Shown: positions 37,391 to 46,223 of the stretch, one piece after another | Numbering within the stretch: the stretch's first letter is position 1 | Layout of the letters: each line of letters starts with the position of its first letter | Origin: TMP-86 sp044226865 | Lineage (GTDB): Bacteria > Pseudomonadota > Gammaproteobacteria > Steroidobacterales > Steroidobacteraceae | Assembly (NCBI GenBank): GCA_044226865.1 | Contig: JBGAGE010000008.1 | Span: 210,416 to 274,415, forward strand | DNA length: 64,000 nt | Direction of reading: 5' to 3' | Position numbers and translations under genes: made by a program | The notes under the pieces: generated by a model | Told to the model about the DNA's origin: nothing | What the model saw: only the letters and a program-made list of their open reading frames with translations | Databases searched by the model: none

Positions 37391-37742
37391 TCCTCTGCCG
37401 CGGCGTGAGCATCGTGCGGGATTTAACCTATTCATGTCTTTTTGCGCATCCACCCGTGCCGCCGAATGTCTTCGCGTCGTGATCGAGCGACACACGAGCC
37501 CGTATGTTCTGACAATTCAATTTTGGAATACGCGCTAAGACGCTGTTTTTTCCGGCACTGCGCCGTGCAGTGAATAATCCACCTATCCATCGGTCGCCAG
37601 TTTTCGCACGCCGCAACCTGTCGTCACATCGAGACAATTGCGTCGCTTGATCGACCTTCGTTAAATCACCGCCGGTCCTACGGCACCACGGGAAGCGTTG
37701 CCGTAGCGATGTTTTAGATCGACATGTCGGGGAGACGCGTAA
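37391..37742 (+). promoter_or_regulatory. 352-base intergenic leader with an 8-bp hairpin
   Basis: No convincing ORF is present. CTACGGCA (37678-37685) pairs exactly with TGCCGTAG (37699-37706) around a 13-base loop, 23 bases before the ribosome site GGGGAGA (37729-37735) of the next gene. The layout suggests a structured 5' leader. I could not match it to a known riboswitch class. The upstream part is locally AT-rich (for example around 37520-37560) and could hold the promoter. Confidence 0.4.
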
Positions 37743-38624
37743 ATGCGGGAGTTCGTTCGGTGGTTTGGGGGAATCAGCATTGCGATTACCTTCGCAATTC
37801 CCTTTCGGTTGGCGGAGGCCGCGTCGATGACCTTGTCCGGCATTCCATCGAATTCGGCGATGGTCAACAAGTATTATTACTTCAAGCCCACGCTCAGCAA
37901 CGCGACCGCGAGTACGACAAAGTTCTCTATATCTGGCAAGCCGGCCTGGGCTGCCTTCAATTCGGCCACCGGCTCGCTCAGTGGTACGCCGAAATTGACG
38001 GGAACTTGGCCGGGCATCAAGATTTCCGCATCGGATGGCGTGCGCAGCGCGTCGTTACCGTCGTTTGTGCTCACCGTGGCTCCGGCAGGGTCGGTCTCGC
38101 TGAAGATTTCCGGCACGCCAACCAGGACCGCCGACACCGGCGCGTACTACAGTTTCCGTCCTACGGTGACCGCGCCCAGCGGGGCCAAACTCGCTTACTC
38201 GATCGTGAACAAGCCATCCTGGGCGGCCTTCAGCACCACCACCGGTACCTTGACGGGCAAGCCCACCACCGTCGCCACGTACTCTGGTATTTCCATCAAA
38301 GTGACCGACAGCAAGACCTCGGCGTCATTGCCCACCTTCAGCATTGCCGTAGCCAAGCCCGGGACCGGCACGGCGCTGCTGTCCTGGGTGAAGCCTGCGA
38401 AGAACACCGATGGCACGACACTGTCCAATCTCGCCGGCTTTCGCGTTCACTACGGCAACAGCCTGTCGGCGCTCACCAAGACCATCACTGTCGGAGGAGC
38501 GAACAGCACCAGCGCCTCCATCGAAGGCCTTGCGCGCGGCACCTGGTATTTTGCCGTGGTGGCCTACACCACGGCCGGCATCGAAAGTGCGCTGTCCGCA
38601 GCGGCAGCGAAGACCATCAAATAG
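37743..38624 (+). CDS. Exported protein with two Ig-like repeats and a fibronectin III domain
   Basis: A 293-residue exported protein. The signal peptide (ISIAITFAIPFRLAEA) is followed by two tandem putative-Ig (He_PIG) repeats, each with the pattern GxPxWAAFxxxTGxLxGxP (KPAWAAFNSATGSLSGTP and KPSWAAFSTTTGTLTGKP), then a fibronectin type III module (SWVKPAKNTDGTTLSNLAGFRVHYG). No catalytic domain is seen. It is likely a surface or secreted adhesive protein. The ATG at 37743 has GGGGAGA seven bases upstream. Compared with its neighbours it is rich in Ser and Thr. The exact role is unknown. Confidence 0.8.
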   Translation: MREFVRWFGGISIAITFAIPFRLAEAASMTLSGIPSNSAMVNKYYYFKPTLSNATASTTKFSISGKPAWAAFNSATGSLSGTPKLTGTWPGIKISASDGVRSASLPSFVLTVAPAGSVSLKISGTPTRTADTGAYYSFRPTVTAPSGAKLAYSIVNKPSWAAFSTTTGTLTGKPTTVATYSGISIKVTDSKTSASLPTFSIAVAKPGTGTALLSWVKPAKNTDGTTLSNLAGFRVHYGNSLSALTKTITVGGANSTSASIEGLARGTWYFAVVAYTTAGIESALSAAAAKTIK

Positions 38625-38665
38625 CACCCCGTCAATCAGGGGCCAGCCTCACAGCTTACCTTCAC

Positions 38666-39541
38666 TCAGCTCCCCTGCTCCACCACCACACCCACGCTGC
38701 GTTCGGCTGAACGCAGCGTGTTGTGCAGAAGCATCGTGACGGTCATCGGCCCCACGCCGCCGGGCACCGGCGATATCAGCGATGCTTTCTGGCGCACGCC
38801 TTCGAAATCCACATCGCCAACGATGCGCCCGTCCGGCAGCCGATTGATGCCCACGTCGATCACCACCGCACCGGTCTTCACCATCTGTGGCACGATCAGG
38901 TTGGGAACGCCGGCCGCCACCACCAGGATGTCGGCCAGCAACGTGAAGATGGCCAGATCCCGAGTCAGCTTGTGACAGATGCACACGGTGGCATCGCGCT
39001 GCATGAGCATCATGGCGGTGGGTTTTCCCACGATGTTGCTCGCGCCGACCACCACCACATTCCGCCCTGCAATCTCCACCTTCTCGTGTTCCAACAGCTT
39101 CTGCACACCATATGGCGTGCAGGGCGGGAACACGGTGGAGCCGGTCAGCAAGCCGCCGACGTTATACAGGTGAAAGCCATCCACGTCCTTGTCCGGCGAG
39201 ATGCGCTCCAGCACCGCATCGATGCCGATGTGCGTTGGCAGCGGCAGCTGCACGAGAATGCCGTGCACGGTGGGATCGGCATTCAGACGGTCGATTTCCT
39301 GCAGAACCCGGCCCTCAGCCACGCTCTCGGGAAACTCGATGCGCTCGGAGCGGATGCCTATTTCCTCGCAGGCACGCACCTTGTTGTTGACGTACAGCCG
39401 CGAGGCCGGGTTTGCGCCGATGAGGATGACGGCAAGCCCAGGCCGCAGGCCATGCGAGGAGGAGAGCTGCTCGACGCGCGCCTTGTATTCCACCCGCAGC
39501 TTGCGTGCAACCTCCTTGCCGTCGATGACGCGCGCGCTCAT
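38666..39541 (-). CDS. folD: Methylene-THF dehydrogenase / methenyl-THF cyclohydrolase
   Basis: Interconverts 5,10-methylene-, methenyl- and 10-formyl-tetrahydrofolate. The 291-residue protein has the substrate motif YVNNKVRACEEIGI (Tyr and Lys of the active site), GILVQLPLP, DVDGFHLYNVGGL and the NADP loop VVGASNIVGKP, and ends PVPGGVGPMTVTMLL. The start overlaps the upstream flavoprotein stop (ATGA), so it is the last gene of the methyltransferase/flavoprotein operon. That placement suggests it drains methylene-THF formed by oxidative demethylation. Whether it is the only folD of the genome cannot be seen. Confidence 0.95.
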   Translation of the reverse strand: MSARVIDGKEVARKLRVEYKARVEQLSSSHGLRPGLAVILIGANPASRLYVNNKVRACEEIGIRSERIEFPESVAEGRVLQEIDRLNADPTVHGILVQLPLPTHIGIDAVLERISPDKDVDGFHLYNVGGLLTGSTVFPPCTPYGVQKLLEHEKVEIAGRNVVVVGASNIVGKPTAMMLMQRDATVCICHKLTRDLAIFTLLADILVVAAGVPNLIVPQMVKTGAVVIDVGINRLPDGRIVGDVDFEGVRQKASLISPVPGGVGPMTVTMLLHNTLRSAERSVGVVVEQGS

Positions 39542-41967
39542 GCGCGCAGCAACAGGTTGTCGGGGTCGAACAGCGGCTCCTTGCCGACCACCGCGCGGCG
39601 GCGCTCTCCGAGGATCTCAACTTCCAGTTGCGTGCCCGGCTTGGCAAGGTCGGTGCGCACATAGGCGAGCGCGATGCTCTTGCCGATGCGATAGCCGTAG
39701 CCGCCGGAGGTGACGAGTCCGACGGTCTCCTTGCCGCTGAAGACGATGGAGACGGCGGCCGCATCGGCATCCGTCGCATCCACGATCAGCGGCACGAAGC
39801 GCTCGCGCGGACCGCTCTGCGCCTCGCGGCGCAAGGCCTCCTGCCCGATGAACCCGCCCGGCTTGTCGAGCTTGACGAAGCGATCGAGCGAGGACATGAA
39901 CGGTGTGTATTCGGTGGTCAGGTCCGCCTTCCAGGAGCGATAGCACTTTTCCAGGCGCAGGCAATCCATGGCGTACAGGCCATAGTCGGCAATGCCAAGG
40001 TCGGCGCCGGCCTCGAACAACAGGTCGTAGACCGATAGCAGGTGCTCCACCGGCAGGTGCAGCTCCCAGCCGAGTTCTCCGACGTAGTTCACCCGCATGG
40101 CGATGGCGCGCGTGTAGCCGATTTCAATGCTGCGCATGGACAGCCAGGGGAAGGCGGCGTTGGACAGGTCGGCCGGTGTGAGGCGCGCCAGCAACTCGCG
40201 TGACTTCGGACCCACGACGATGAGCGTGCCGTAGCGCGTGGAGAGGTTCTCCAGGCGGACCGGTGGCCCGGACACCGGCAGGTGCGACTGCAACCAATGC
40301 TCGTCGTGGCGCTCGCCGGCAGCCGCGCTGATCAGCCAGTAGCGGTCGGCGCCGAAATTCGTGAGCGTCATTTCGGTGACGACACCGCCGCTGGGAGCAC
40401 AGAAATAATTCAAGGCCGTGCGGCCGGGCTTGGGCAGGGAGCCCGACACCATGTGATCGAGCCAGGCCGCGGCGCCCGCCCCCGTCAGTTCGAACTTGGT
40501 GAAGCCGGGCAGGTCGAGCACGGCCACCCGTTCATGCACGGCGCGGCATTCGCGCGCCGCCGCCGCATGCCATGCGGGGCGCCGGAAGGAGAGCTTCGGG
40601 CCGCTCTTGTCATCGCCGGCCTGCGGGAAATACACCGCGCGTTCCCAGCCGCCGCGCGCGCCGAACTGCGCACCCTTGTCCTTCAGCCGCTGATACACTG
40701 GCGAGGTCTTGGCGGGCCGGCCATCGGGCCGCTCCTCCACCGGATAGCCGATGCCGTATTCGTGGCGATAGGTTTCCAGCGCCTTGGCCAGCGTGAACTT
40801 GTGATTGGCGTAGTCGAGATAGCGGCGCGAATCCAGCGGCCACATGTCCCACTCGGGATGGCCATTCACCACCCACTCCGCGATGATCTTGCCCGCGCCG
40901 CCCGCCTGTGCGATGCCGAAGGTAAAGGCGCAGCAATGGAAGAAATTCGGCAGTCCCGGCGCCGGCCCGATCAACGGATTGCCATCGGGGGCATACGGAA
41001 TGGGGCCGTTGATCACGTTCTTGATGCCGACGGTGCCCAGCAGCGGCACGCGCGCGCACGCGTCCTGGATGTAGCGCTCGAGGTGATCGGTCTCATCCGG
41101 GAACAGCTGGTGGGCGAATTCATCGGGGATCTTGTCGAGCCAATGCGCCTTGGGCTGGTCTTCGTAGGGGCCGAGGATGAATCCGTGGCGCTCCTGGCGC
41201 ATGTAGTAGCTGATGTCCGGGTCGCGCAGCAACGGCAGGCGCGCGGCGCCGCGGGCGACCAGGTCCGGCACATCTTCGGTGACCATGTACTGGTGCGCGA
41301 GCGTGATCATCGGCAGGTACACGCCCACCATCGCCGCCACCTCCCCGCCGCGATACCCCGCGGCATTGATCACGGACTCGGCGCGGATTTCGCCCTTGTC
41401 CGTCACGACGCGCCACTCCCCGCCGGGTTCGCGCTCAATGGCGGTGACACGCGTATTGCGGTGGATCTGCGCACCGGCATCGCGCGCACCCTTGGCCAGC
41501 GCCTGGGTAAGCTGGGCCGGATCGATGTCCCCGTCGTAGGGATCGTGCAGGCCCGCGAGGATGTCATCGGTGGTGATGAAGGGATGCAGCTCGCGGATCT
41601 CGGCGGGACTGAGCATGCGGAACTCGATGCCCTGCGCGCGCGCCTGCGACACCACGTGCTTGAACTCATCCACGCGGTCCTGCGTATGCGCCAGGCGGAT
41701 GCTGCCGGTGATGTGGTAGTTGATGTCGTAGCCCACGCGCTTGGCAAGCTCGGAGTACAGCCGCGTGCTGTGGCGCTGCAGCTTGATCAGGTTCCAGGAG
41801 GTGGAGAAGTTCGGGCAATTGCCGGCCGCGTGCCAGGTGGAACCGGCGGTGAGCTCATCGCGCTCCAGCAGCACGGCATCCGTGCAGCCCAGCTGCGTGA
41901 GGTGATACAGGGCGCTGCAGCCCACCGCGCCGCCGCCGATAACGACGACCTTTGCATGTGTCTTCAT
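39538..41967 (-). CDS. Dimethylglycine/sarcosine dehydrogenase-like flavoprotein (DAO-GcvT fusion)
   Basis: An 809-residue protein collinear with mammalian dimethylglycine dehydrogenase. The N half is a D-amino-acid-oxidase-fold FAD domain (GGGAVGCSALYHL, then STWHAAG, whose His is the covalent FAD attachment site in dimethylglycine dehydrogenase). The C half is a folate-binding GcvT domain (YVGELGWELHLPVEH, LRLEKCYRSWKADL, KPGGFIGQEAL). The family demethylates N-methyl amines and passes formaldehyde to tetrahydrofolate. It overlaps both neighbours by 4 bases. The actual substrate (dimethylglycine, sarcosine or another methylated amine) is not determined by sequence. Confidence 0.88.
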   Translation of the reverse strand: MKTHAKVVVIGGGAVGCSALYHLTQLGCTDAVLLERDELTAGSTWHAAGNCPNFSTSWNLIKLQRHSTRLYSELAKRVGYDINYHITGSIRLAHTQDRVDEFKHVVSQARAQGIEFRMLSPAEIRELHPFITTDDILAGLHDPYDGDIDPAQLTQALAKGARDAGAQIHRNTRVTAIEREPGGEWRVVTDKGEIRAESVINAAGYRGGEVAAMVGVYLPMITLAHQYMVTEDVPDLVARGAARLPLLRDPDISYYMRQERHGFILGPYEDQPKAHWLDKIPDEFAHQLFPDETDHLERYIQDACARVPLLGTVGIKNVINGPIPYAPDGNPLIGPAPGLPNFFHCCAFTFGIAQAGGAGKIIAEWVVNGHPEWDMWPLDSRRYLDYANHKFTLAKALETYRHEYGIGYPVEERPDGRPAKTSPVYQRLKDKGAQFGARGGWERAVYFPQAGDDKSGPKLSFRRPAWHAAAARECRAVHERVAVLDLPGFTKFELTGAGAAAWLDHMVSGSLPKPGRTALNYFCAPSGGVVTEMTLTNFGADRYWLISAAAGERHDEHWLQSHLPVSGPPVRLENLSTRYGTLIVVGPKSRELLARLTPADLSNAAFPWLSMRSIEIGYTRAIAMRVNYVGELGWELHLPVEHLLSVYDLLFEAGADLGIADYGLYAMDCLRLEKCYRSWKADLTTEYTPFMSSLDRFVKLDKPGGFIGQEALRREAQSGPRERFVPLIVDATDADAAAVSIVFSGKETVGLVTSGGYGYRIGKSIALAYVRTDLAKPGTQLEVEILGERRRAVVGKEPLFDPDNLLLRA

Positions 41968-44417
41968 TTCATTCTTTCGTTAGTCGGGTCATACCAGGGT
42001 TTCAACTGCACGCGCGCCTCGTAGCGCTCGCATGCCACTTCGATCTGCCACTTGCCCGCGGCCAGCCAATCCGGGGTCACGCCGTCCGCGCAAGTCACGT
42101 AGCCCATGCCGATGGAGCGCCCCAGGCGATGGCCCCACGCGCCGGAGCGGATGGAGCCAACGATGACCCCATCGCGCAGGATGGGCTCCTCGTGATACAG
42201 CATGGGAGCGCTGGCCGAGGCATCCTCCAGCATCACCTGCACCATGCGGCGGGTGATCTTGCCGGCAGCCTTGCGCTGCGCCAGCGCCTCCTTGCCGATG
42301 AAGCCGCCCGGCTTGTCCCAGGCCACGGTGAAGGCCAGGCCCGCCTGCAGCGGATCATCCTCATCCGCGATGTCGTGTCCCCAGTGGCGATAGCCCTTCT
42401 CCACGCGGCAGGACCCCATGGCGTGATACCCGGCGTGCCTGAGGCCGAAGGCGGCGCCCGCCTCCACGATGCGCTCGTACACGTCCAGGCAATGCTCGGT
42501 AGGCATATAAAGTTCCCAGCCCAGTTCGCCCACATAGCTGATGCGCCCGGCACGCACCGTGGCATAGCCGATCTCGATGGGCCGTGACCAGCCGAAGGGA
42601 TGCGCGGCGTTGGAAAGGTCCGCCCCGGAGATCGCCTGCAGCAGCTCGCGGCTGCGCGGGCCCATGACGCCCAGCATGGCCGTGCCCGAGGTGATGTCGG
42701 TGACCGTGCAGCGCGCGCCGCGCGCCGCGATGTGTCCTTTCAGCCAGGCCAGGTCGCGGGTCTGGCACACGGCCGAGGTGACCACCCAGAACTCGGTCTC
42801 GCCCAGGCGCGTGATGGTGAGGTCCGCTTCGATCCCGGCCCGTTCGTTCAGCCATTGCGTGTACACCATGCGGCCGGCGGGCACATCGACATTGGCGGTG
42901 CACAAAGCGTTGAGCAATGAGCAGGCATCGGCACCCTGCACCAGGAATTTCGGAAAGCAGGATTGGTCGAACAATCCAACTGCATCGCGCAGGGCGCGGC
43001 ATTCCGCGCCGCTGTGTTCGAACCAGTTCTGCCGTCCGTACGAATATTCGTATTCGGGCTTCACGCCGGAGGGCGCAAACCAATTGGGCCGCTCCCACCC
43101 CGCCACCTCGCCCATGCAAGCGCCGGCGGCGAGCATGCGATCGTGCAGCGCGCTGCGGCGCGCGCCGCGCGCGGTGCGGTATTGGTAGTACGGCCAATGC
43201 ATGGCGTACAACAAGCCCAGCGTCTCGACCGTGCGATCGTGCAGATAGCGCTTGTTGGCCTGGAAGGGCATGACGCGGCGGACGTCGACATCCGCCAGAT
43301 CCATGGGCGGATGCCGGTCACGGATCCAGTCCGCCATGACCTTGCCCACGCCGCCGCTGGCTGCGATGCCGACGGAGTTGAAGCCCGTGGCCACGAACAG
43401 GTCGCGCACCTCGGGCGTTTCACCGAGATAATAGCGGTCATCCGGCGTGAAGCTCTCCGGCCCGTTGAAGAACAGCTGGATGCCCGCATCAGCCAGCGCG
43501 GGAACGCGCTGCACCGCCGCCTCGAGAATGGGTTCGAACTGCTCGTGATCGGCCGGCAGCGTGTCGAAGCAGAACCCTTCGGGTATACCCTTCATGCCCC
43601 AGGGCTTGGCCACGGGCTCGAAGCAGCCGAGCAGGAGCTTGCCGGCGTCCTCCTTGTAATAGGCGCACTCATCCTGCGCCCGCAAGACGGGAAGGTTGCG
43701 CGGCAGGTCCGGCATGGGCTCGGTGACGATGTAGAAATGCTCGGCTGCGTGCAACGGCACGGCCGCGCCACAGTCGGCGGCCATGCGATGCGACCACATG
43801 CCGGCGCACAACACCACCGTGTCGGCCGCGATGAATCCGTCTTCGAGTTCCACACCGCTGGCGCGGCCCTTCTCGACGCGGATGCGCTTCACGGGCGTAT
43901 TCTCGAAGATGCGTGCGCCGCGCATCTTGGCTCCCTTGGCCAGCGCTTGCGCCGTGTCGATGGGATTGGTTTGCCCGTCCTTGGCGATGAAGATGCCGCC
44001 CACCAGGTCATCGATCTTCAAGAGCGGCCAGCGCTCCTTGATCTGTCCGGGCGTGAGCACGTCGATCTCCAGGCCAAAGCCCTTGCCCATGGAGGCGCCA
44101 CGTTTCAATTCCTCGAAGCGGGCGGGCGTCTTCGCCAGGCTGATCGAGCCGTTCTGCTTGAAGCCGGTGGCCTGGCCGGTTTCCGATTCCAGCGAATGGA
44201 ACAAGCCCGCCGTGTATTGCGCGAGCTCGGTGAGATTGCGCGTGGCACGCAGCTGGCCGACCAGGCCCGCGGCGTGCCAGGTGGTGCCACAGGTGAGTTG
44301 CTTGCGCTCCAGCAGCACCACATCGGTGATCCCGATCTTGGTGAGGTGATAGGCAATCGAGCAGCCGGCCACGCCGCCGCCGACGATCACCACGCTAGCG
44401 CGGCTGGGAATGGACAT
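41964..44417 (-). CDS. Second dimethylglycine/sarcosine dehydrogenase-like flavoprotein
   Basis: An 817-residue paralogue of the next gene with the same architecture: FAD loop GGGVAGCSIAYHL, TTWHAAGLVGQ with the candidate covalent-FAD His, and a C-terminal GcvT half (YVGELGWELYMPTEH, KGYRHWGHDIADEDDPLQAG, KPGGFIGKEAL). The two copies are clearly diverged in the middle, so they probably act on different methylated substrates or in sequential demethylations. It starts 39 bases after the methyltransferase gene and overlaps the following flavoprotein gene by ATGA. Confidence 0.88.
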   Translation of the reverse strand: MSIPSRASVVIVGGGVAGCSIAYHLTKIGITDVVLLERKQLTCGTTWHAAGLVGQLRATRNLTELAQYTAGLFHSLESETGQATGFKQNGSISLAKTPARFEELKRGASMGKGFGLEIDVLTPGQIKERWPLLKIDDLVGGIFIAKDGQTNPIDTAQALAKGAKMRGARIFENTPVKRIRVEKGRASGVELEDGFIAADTVVLCAGMWSHRMAADCGAAVPLHAAEHFYIVTEPMPDLPRNLPVLRAQDECAYYKEDAGKLLLGCFEPVAKPWGMKGIPEGFCFDTLPADHEQFEPILEAAVQRVPALADAGIQLFFNGPESFTPDDRYYLGETPEVRDLFVATGFNSVGIAASGGVGKVMADWIRDRHPPMDLADVDVRRVMPFQANKRYLHDRTVETLGLLYAMHWPYYQYRTARGARRSALHDRMLAAGACMGEVAGWERPNWFAPSGVKPEYEYSYGRQNWFEHSGAECRALRDAVGLFDQSCFPKFLVQGADACSLLNALCTANVDVPAGRMVYTQWLNERAGIEADLTITRLGETEFWVVTSAVCQTRDLAWLKGHIAARGARCTVTDITSGTAMLGVMGPRSRELLQAISGADLSNAAHPFGWSRPIEIGYATVRAGRISYVGELGWELYMPTEHCLDVYERIVEAGAAFGLRHAGYHAMGSCRVEKGYRHWGHDIADEDDPLQAGLAFTVAWDKPGGFIGKEALAQRKAAGKITRRMVQVMLEDASASAPMLYHEEPILRDGVIVGSIRSGAWGHRLGRSIGMGYVTCADGVTPDWLAAGKWQIEVACERYEARVQLKPWYDPTNERMK

Positions 44418-44456
44418 GTTGCCCCCCGGAAAGGAATCGATGAATCACGCCCGAGA

Positions 44457-46025
44457 TCAGGCCTTGCCGCCCGGGCGCATGGCAGACCTCGGCAGCTTCA
44501 CGGGGAAGCGGCTGCGAATCTGCGCGTCCACTTCCTCGGGCACATGCGCGGGGAAGTGCGAGCTCAGGATCTCCTCGACCTTGTGATGCGCGCGGTGCGC
44601 AATGTCGGTGGAACCCTGCTCGACCCACTCGTTCGGGCTCTTGCGATCACCGACGGCGGGATACAAATACTCGGTCTGCATGAGCTGCAGCGTCTGATCG
44701 GAGCCGAGGAAATGCCCAGGGCCGTTCAGGCAGACGTCCTTGATGACATCGAAGGACAGGCGCTCTTCATTCACCTCGATGCCCTTGATGGTGCGCTGCG
44801 CGGCACCGATGATGTCGTTGTCGATCACCAGGCTCTCCAGCGAATAGCCCAGGAGACTGGCGTGCATGCCTGCGGCTTCGTAGATCATGTTGGCGCCGGA
44901 ATTACCCACCAGCGCATGGTTGAGCGCCTTTTCCGCGCCGGCCTGGCCGTCGGGAATCTTGGCATCGGTCATGCCGGAGGCGGTGCCGCCGGTGAGATCG
45001 TAGAACTGCGCCATCTGCGCCGAGGCGGCCGACAGCAACGCCTGTTCCGGGCTGCCTCCCGACATCGCGCCGGTGCGCAGGTCGGAAACGAAGCACCAGG
45101 TGCCGAAGATGGCCGGATGACCTGGCTTGATGGCATTGACGTACACCAGGCCGGCCAGCACCTCGGCCACTTCCTGGGCCAACGCGCCGGCCAGGGCCGC
45201 CGGCGCCGTGGCGCCGGCCTGCCCTGCCGACAGCAGCAACACGGGCATGCCGCCCGCCACCGCGACTTCGAGGCAACGGCAGGCATCCGTGGCAAATTTC
45301 ATCGGCGGGACCACGAAGCAATTGGACTGGCTCACAAAGGGCCGTTCGCGCCACTTGTCCTCACCACCGGCAATCGCGTGCAGCATCTCGAAGGAGGCGG
45401 TCAGGTGTTCGGGGAGAACCCAGCTGCTGCCCACGTGCTTGGTGGTGGAGGAGACCGAGGCATAGCAGGTGTTGAAATCCATCTCGAAGGGATCGGGAAT
45501 GTCCCGCGGCACCACGGCACGCTGGAAGAAATGAATGTGGTCCATGCAATCGACGATGCGGCCGATGTCGTAGAGGTCCTGGATGGTCGAATGGCGGTAC
45601 TTGCCATTGACGTCGACCATGTTCACCGCCGCCCCCGCGGTGCCGAAATACGCTCGCGTGCCCCAGGGCTCGAGGTCGTGTTTGGATTCCTGCCCATACA
45701 GCGGGAAGCGGCGCGCGGCCTTTGCCAGGGTGTCCTCCACCAGCGAGCGCGGAAACAGCAGGCGGCCCTTGTCCGTGAGCGTGCAGCCGGCCTTGACGAG
45801 AATTTCCACGCCTGTTTCGGGTGCGTCGGCGAAACCGACCTCGGCCATCAGGCGCAGCGCCGTGGCATGGATGGCCGCGATGTCGGATTCGCTCAAGGGA
45901 CGATAGCGCCCGCCGGACATGCCGGGCCGGACCGGCCGCAGGTGATCCGGGAGCGGTGCCGCCCGTTGCGCCCTGCGCAGGTCCCGCCCGGAAGGTCGTC
46001 GCGCCGCGCTGGATTTTTCGCTCAC
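44457..46025 (-). CDS. MttB-family (trimethylamine methyltransferase superfamily) protein, non-pyrrolysine
   Basis: A 522-residue member of the MttB superfamily, recognised from YRPLSESDIAAIHATALRL-type N-terminus, TGGTASGMTDAKIPDGQAG and the C-terminal block HFLGSDQTLQLMQTEYLYP. Members transfer a methyl group from a quaternary or tertiary amine to a corrinoid protein. No amber codon interrupts the frame, so this is a pyrrolysine-free homologue like the glycine betaine and related methyltransferases. No corrinoid protein gene is beside it. GTG 46025 is chosen because GGAG ends six bases upstream; TTG 46037 would add four residues. It is the first gene of the operon ending in folD. Confidence 0.87.
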   Translation of the reverse strand: MSEKSSAARRPSGRDLRRAQRAAPLPDHLRPVRPGMSGGRYRPLSESDIAAIHATALRLMAEVGFADAPETGVEILVKAGCTLTDKGRLLFPRSLVEDTLAKAARRFPLYGQESKHDLEPWGTRAYFGTAGAAVNMVDVNGKYRHSTIQDLYDIGRIVDCMDHIHFFQRAVVPRDIPDPFEMDFNTCYASVSSTTKHVGSSWVLPEHLTASFEMLHAIAGGEDKWRERPFVSQSNCFVVPPMKFATDACRCLEVAVAGGMPVLLLSAGQAGATAPAALAGALAQEVAEVLAGLVYVNAIKPGHPAIFGTWCFVSDLRTGAMSGGSPEQALLSAASAQMAQFYDLTGGTASGMTDAKIPDGQAGAEKALNHALVGNSGANMIYEAAGMHASLLGYSLESLVIDNDIIGAAQRTIKGIEVNEERLSFDVIKDVCLNGPGHFLGSDQTLQLMQTEYLYPAVGDRKSPNEWVEQGSTDIAHRAHHKVEEILSSHFPAHVPEEVDAQIRSRFPVKLPRSAMRPGGKA

Positions 46026-46223
46026 CGTGCTCTCCAAGATTCGTCGATTTCAACAACAGGAAACGATGCGCGTGTGCATTTGCCGTGCGCGACATCGCCT
46101 TGAATTATTTGCCATTCCCCGGGCATTGGCTAGTGTGGACTGTCCGCAGGGGCAGGCGCGCGGGAATCGCGCAGGGCGGTTTAAGGAATGCGACGCCCAA
46201 TTCCCCGTTTACGACAACGCCGC

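Noticed and set aside
37600..37740. Cyclic-di-GMP riboswitch before the Ig-like gene
   Set aside because: The hairpin is present, but the conserved GEMM elements and tetraloop-receptor arrangement are not.
44457..46025. Pyrrolysine-containing MttB
   Set aside because: No in-frame TAG occurs in the reading frame, so it is a pyrrolysine-free homologue.
42963..46103. A very long open frame (over 1000 codons) on the plus strand
   Set aside because: It is antisense to the MttB and flavoprotein genes, which have clear family motifs. Long open antisense frames are common in high-GC DNA with this codon usage.
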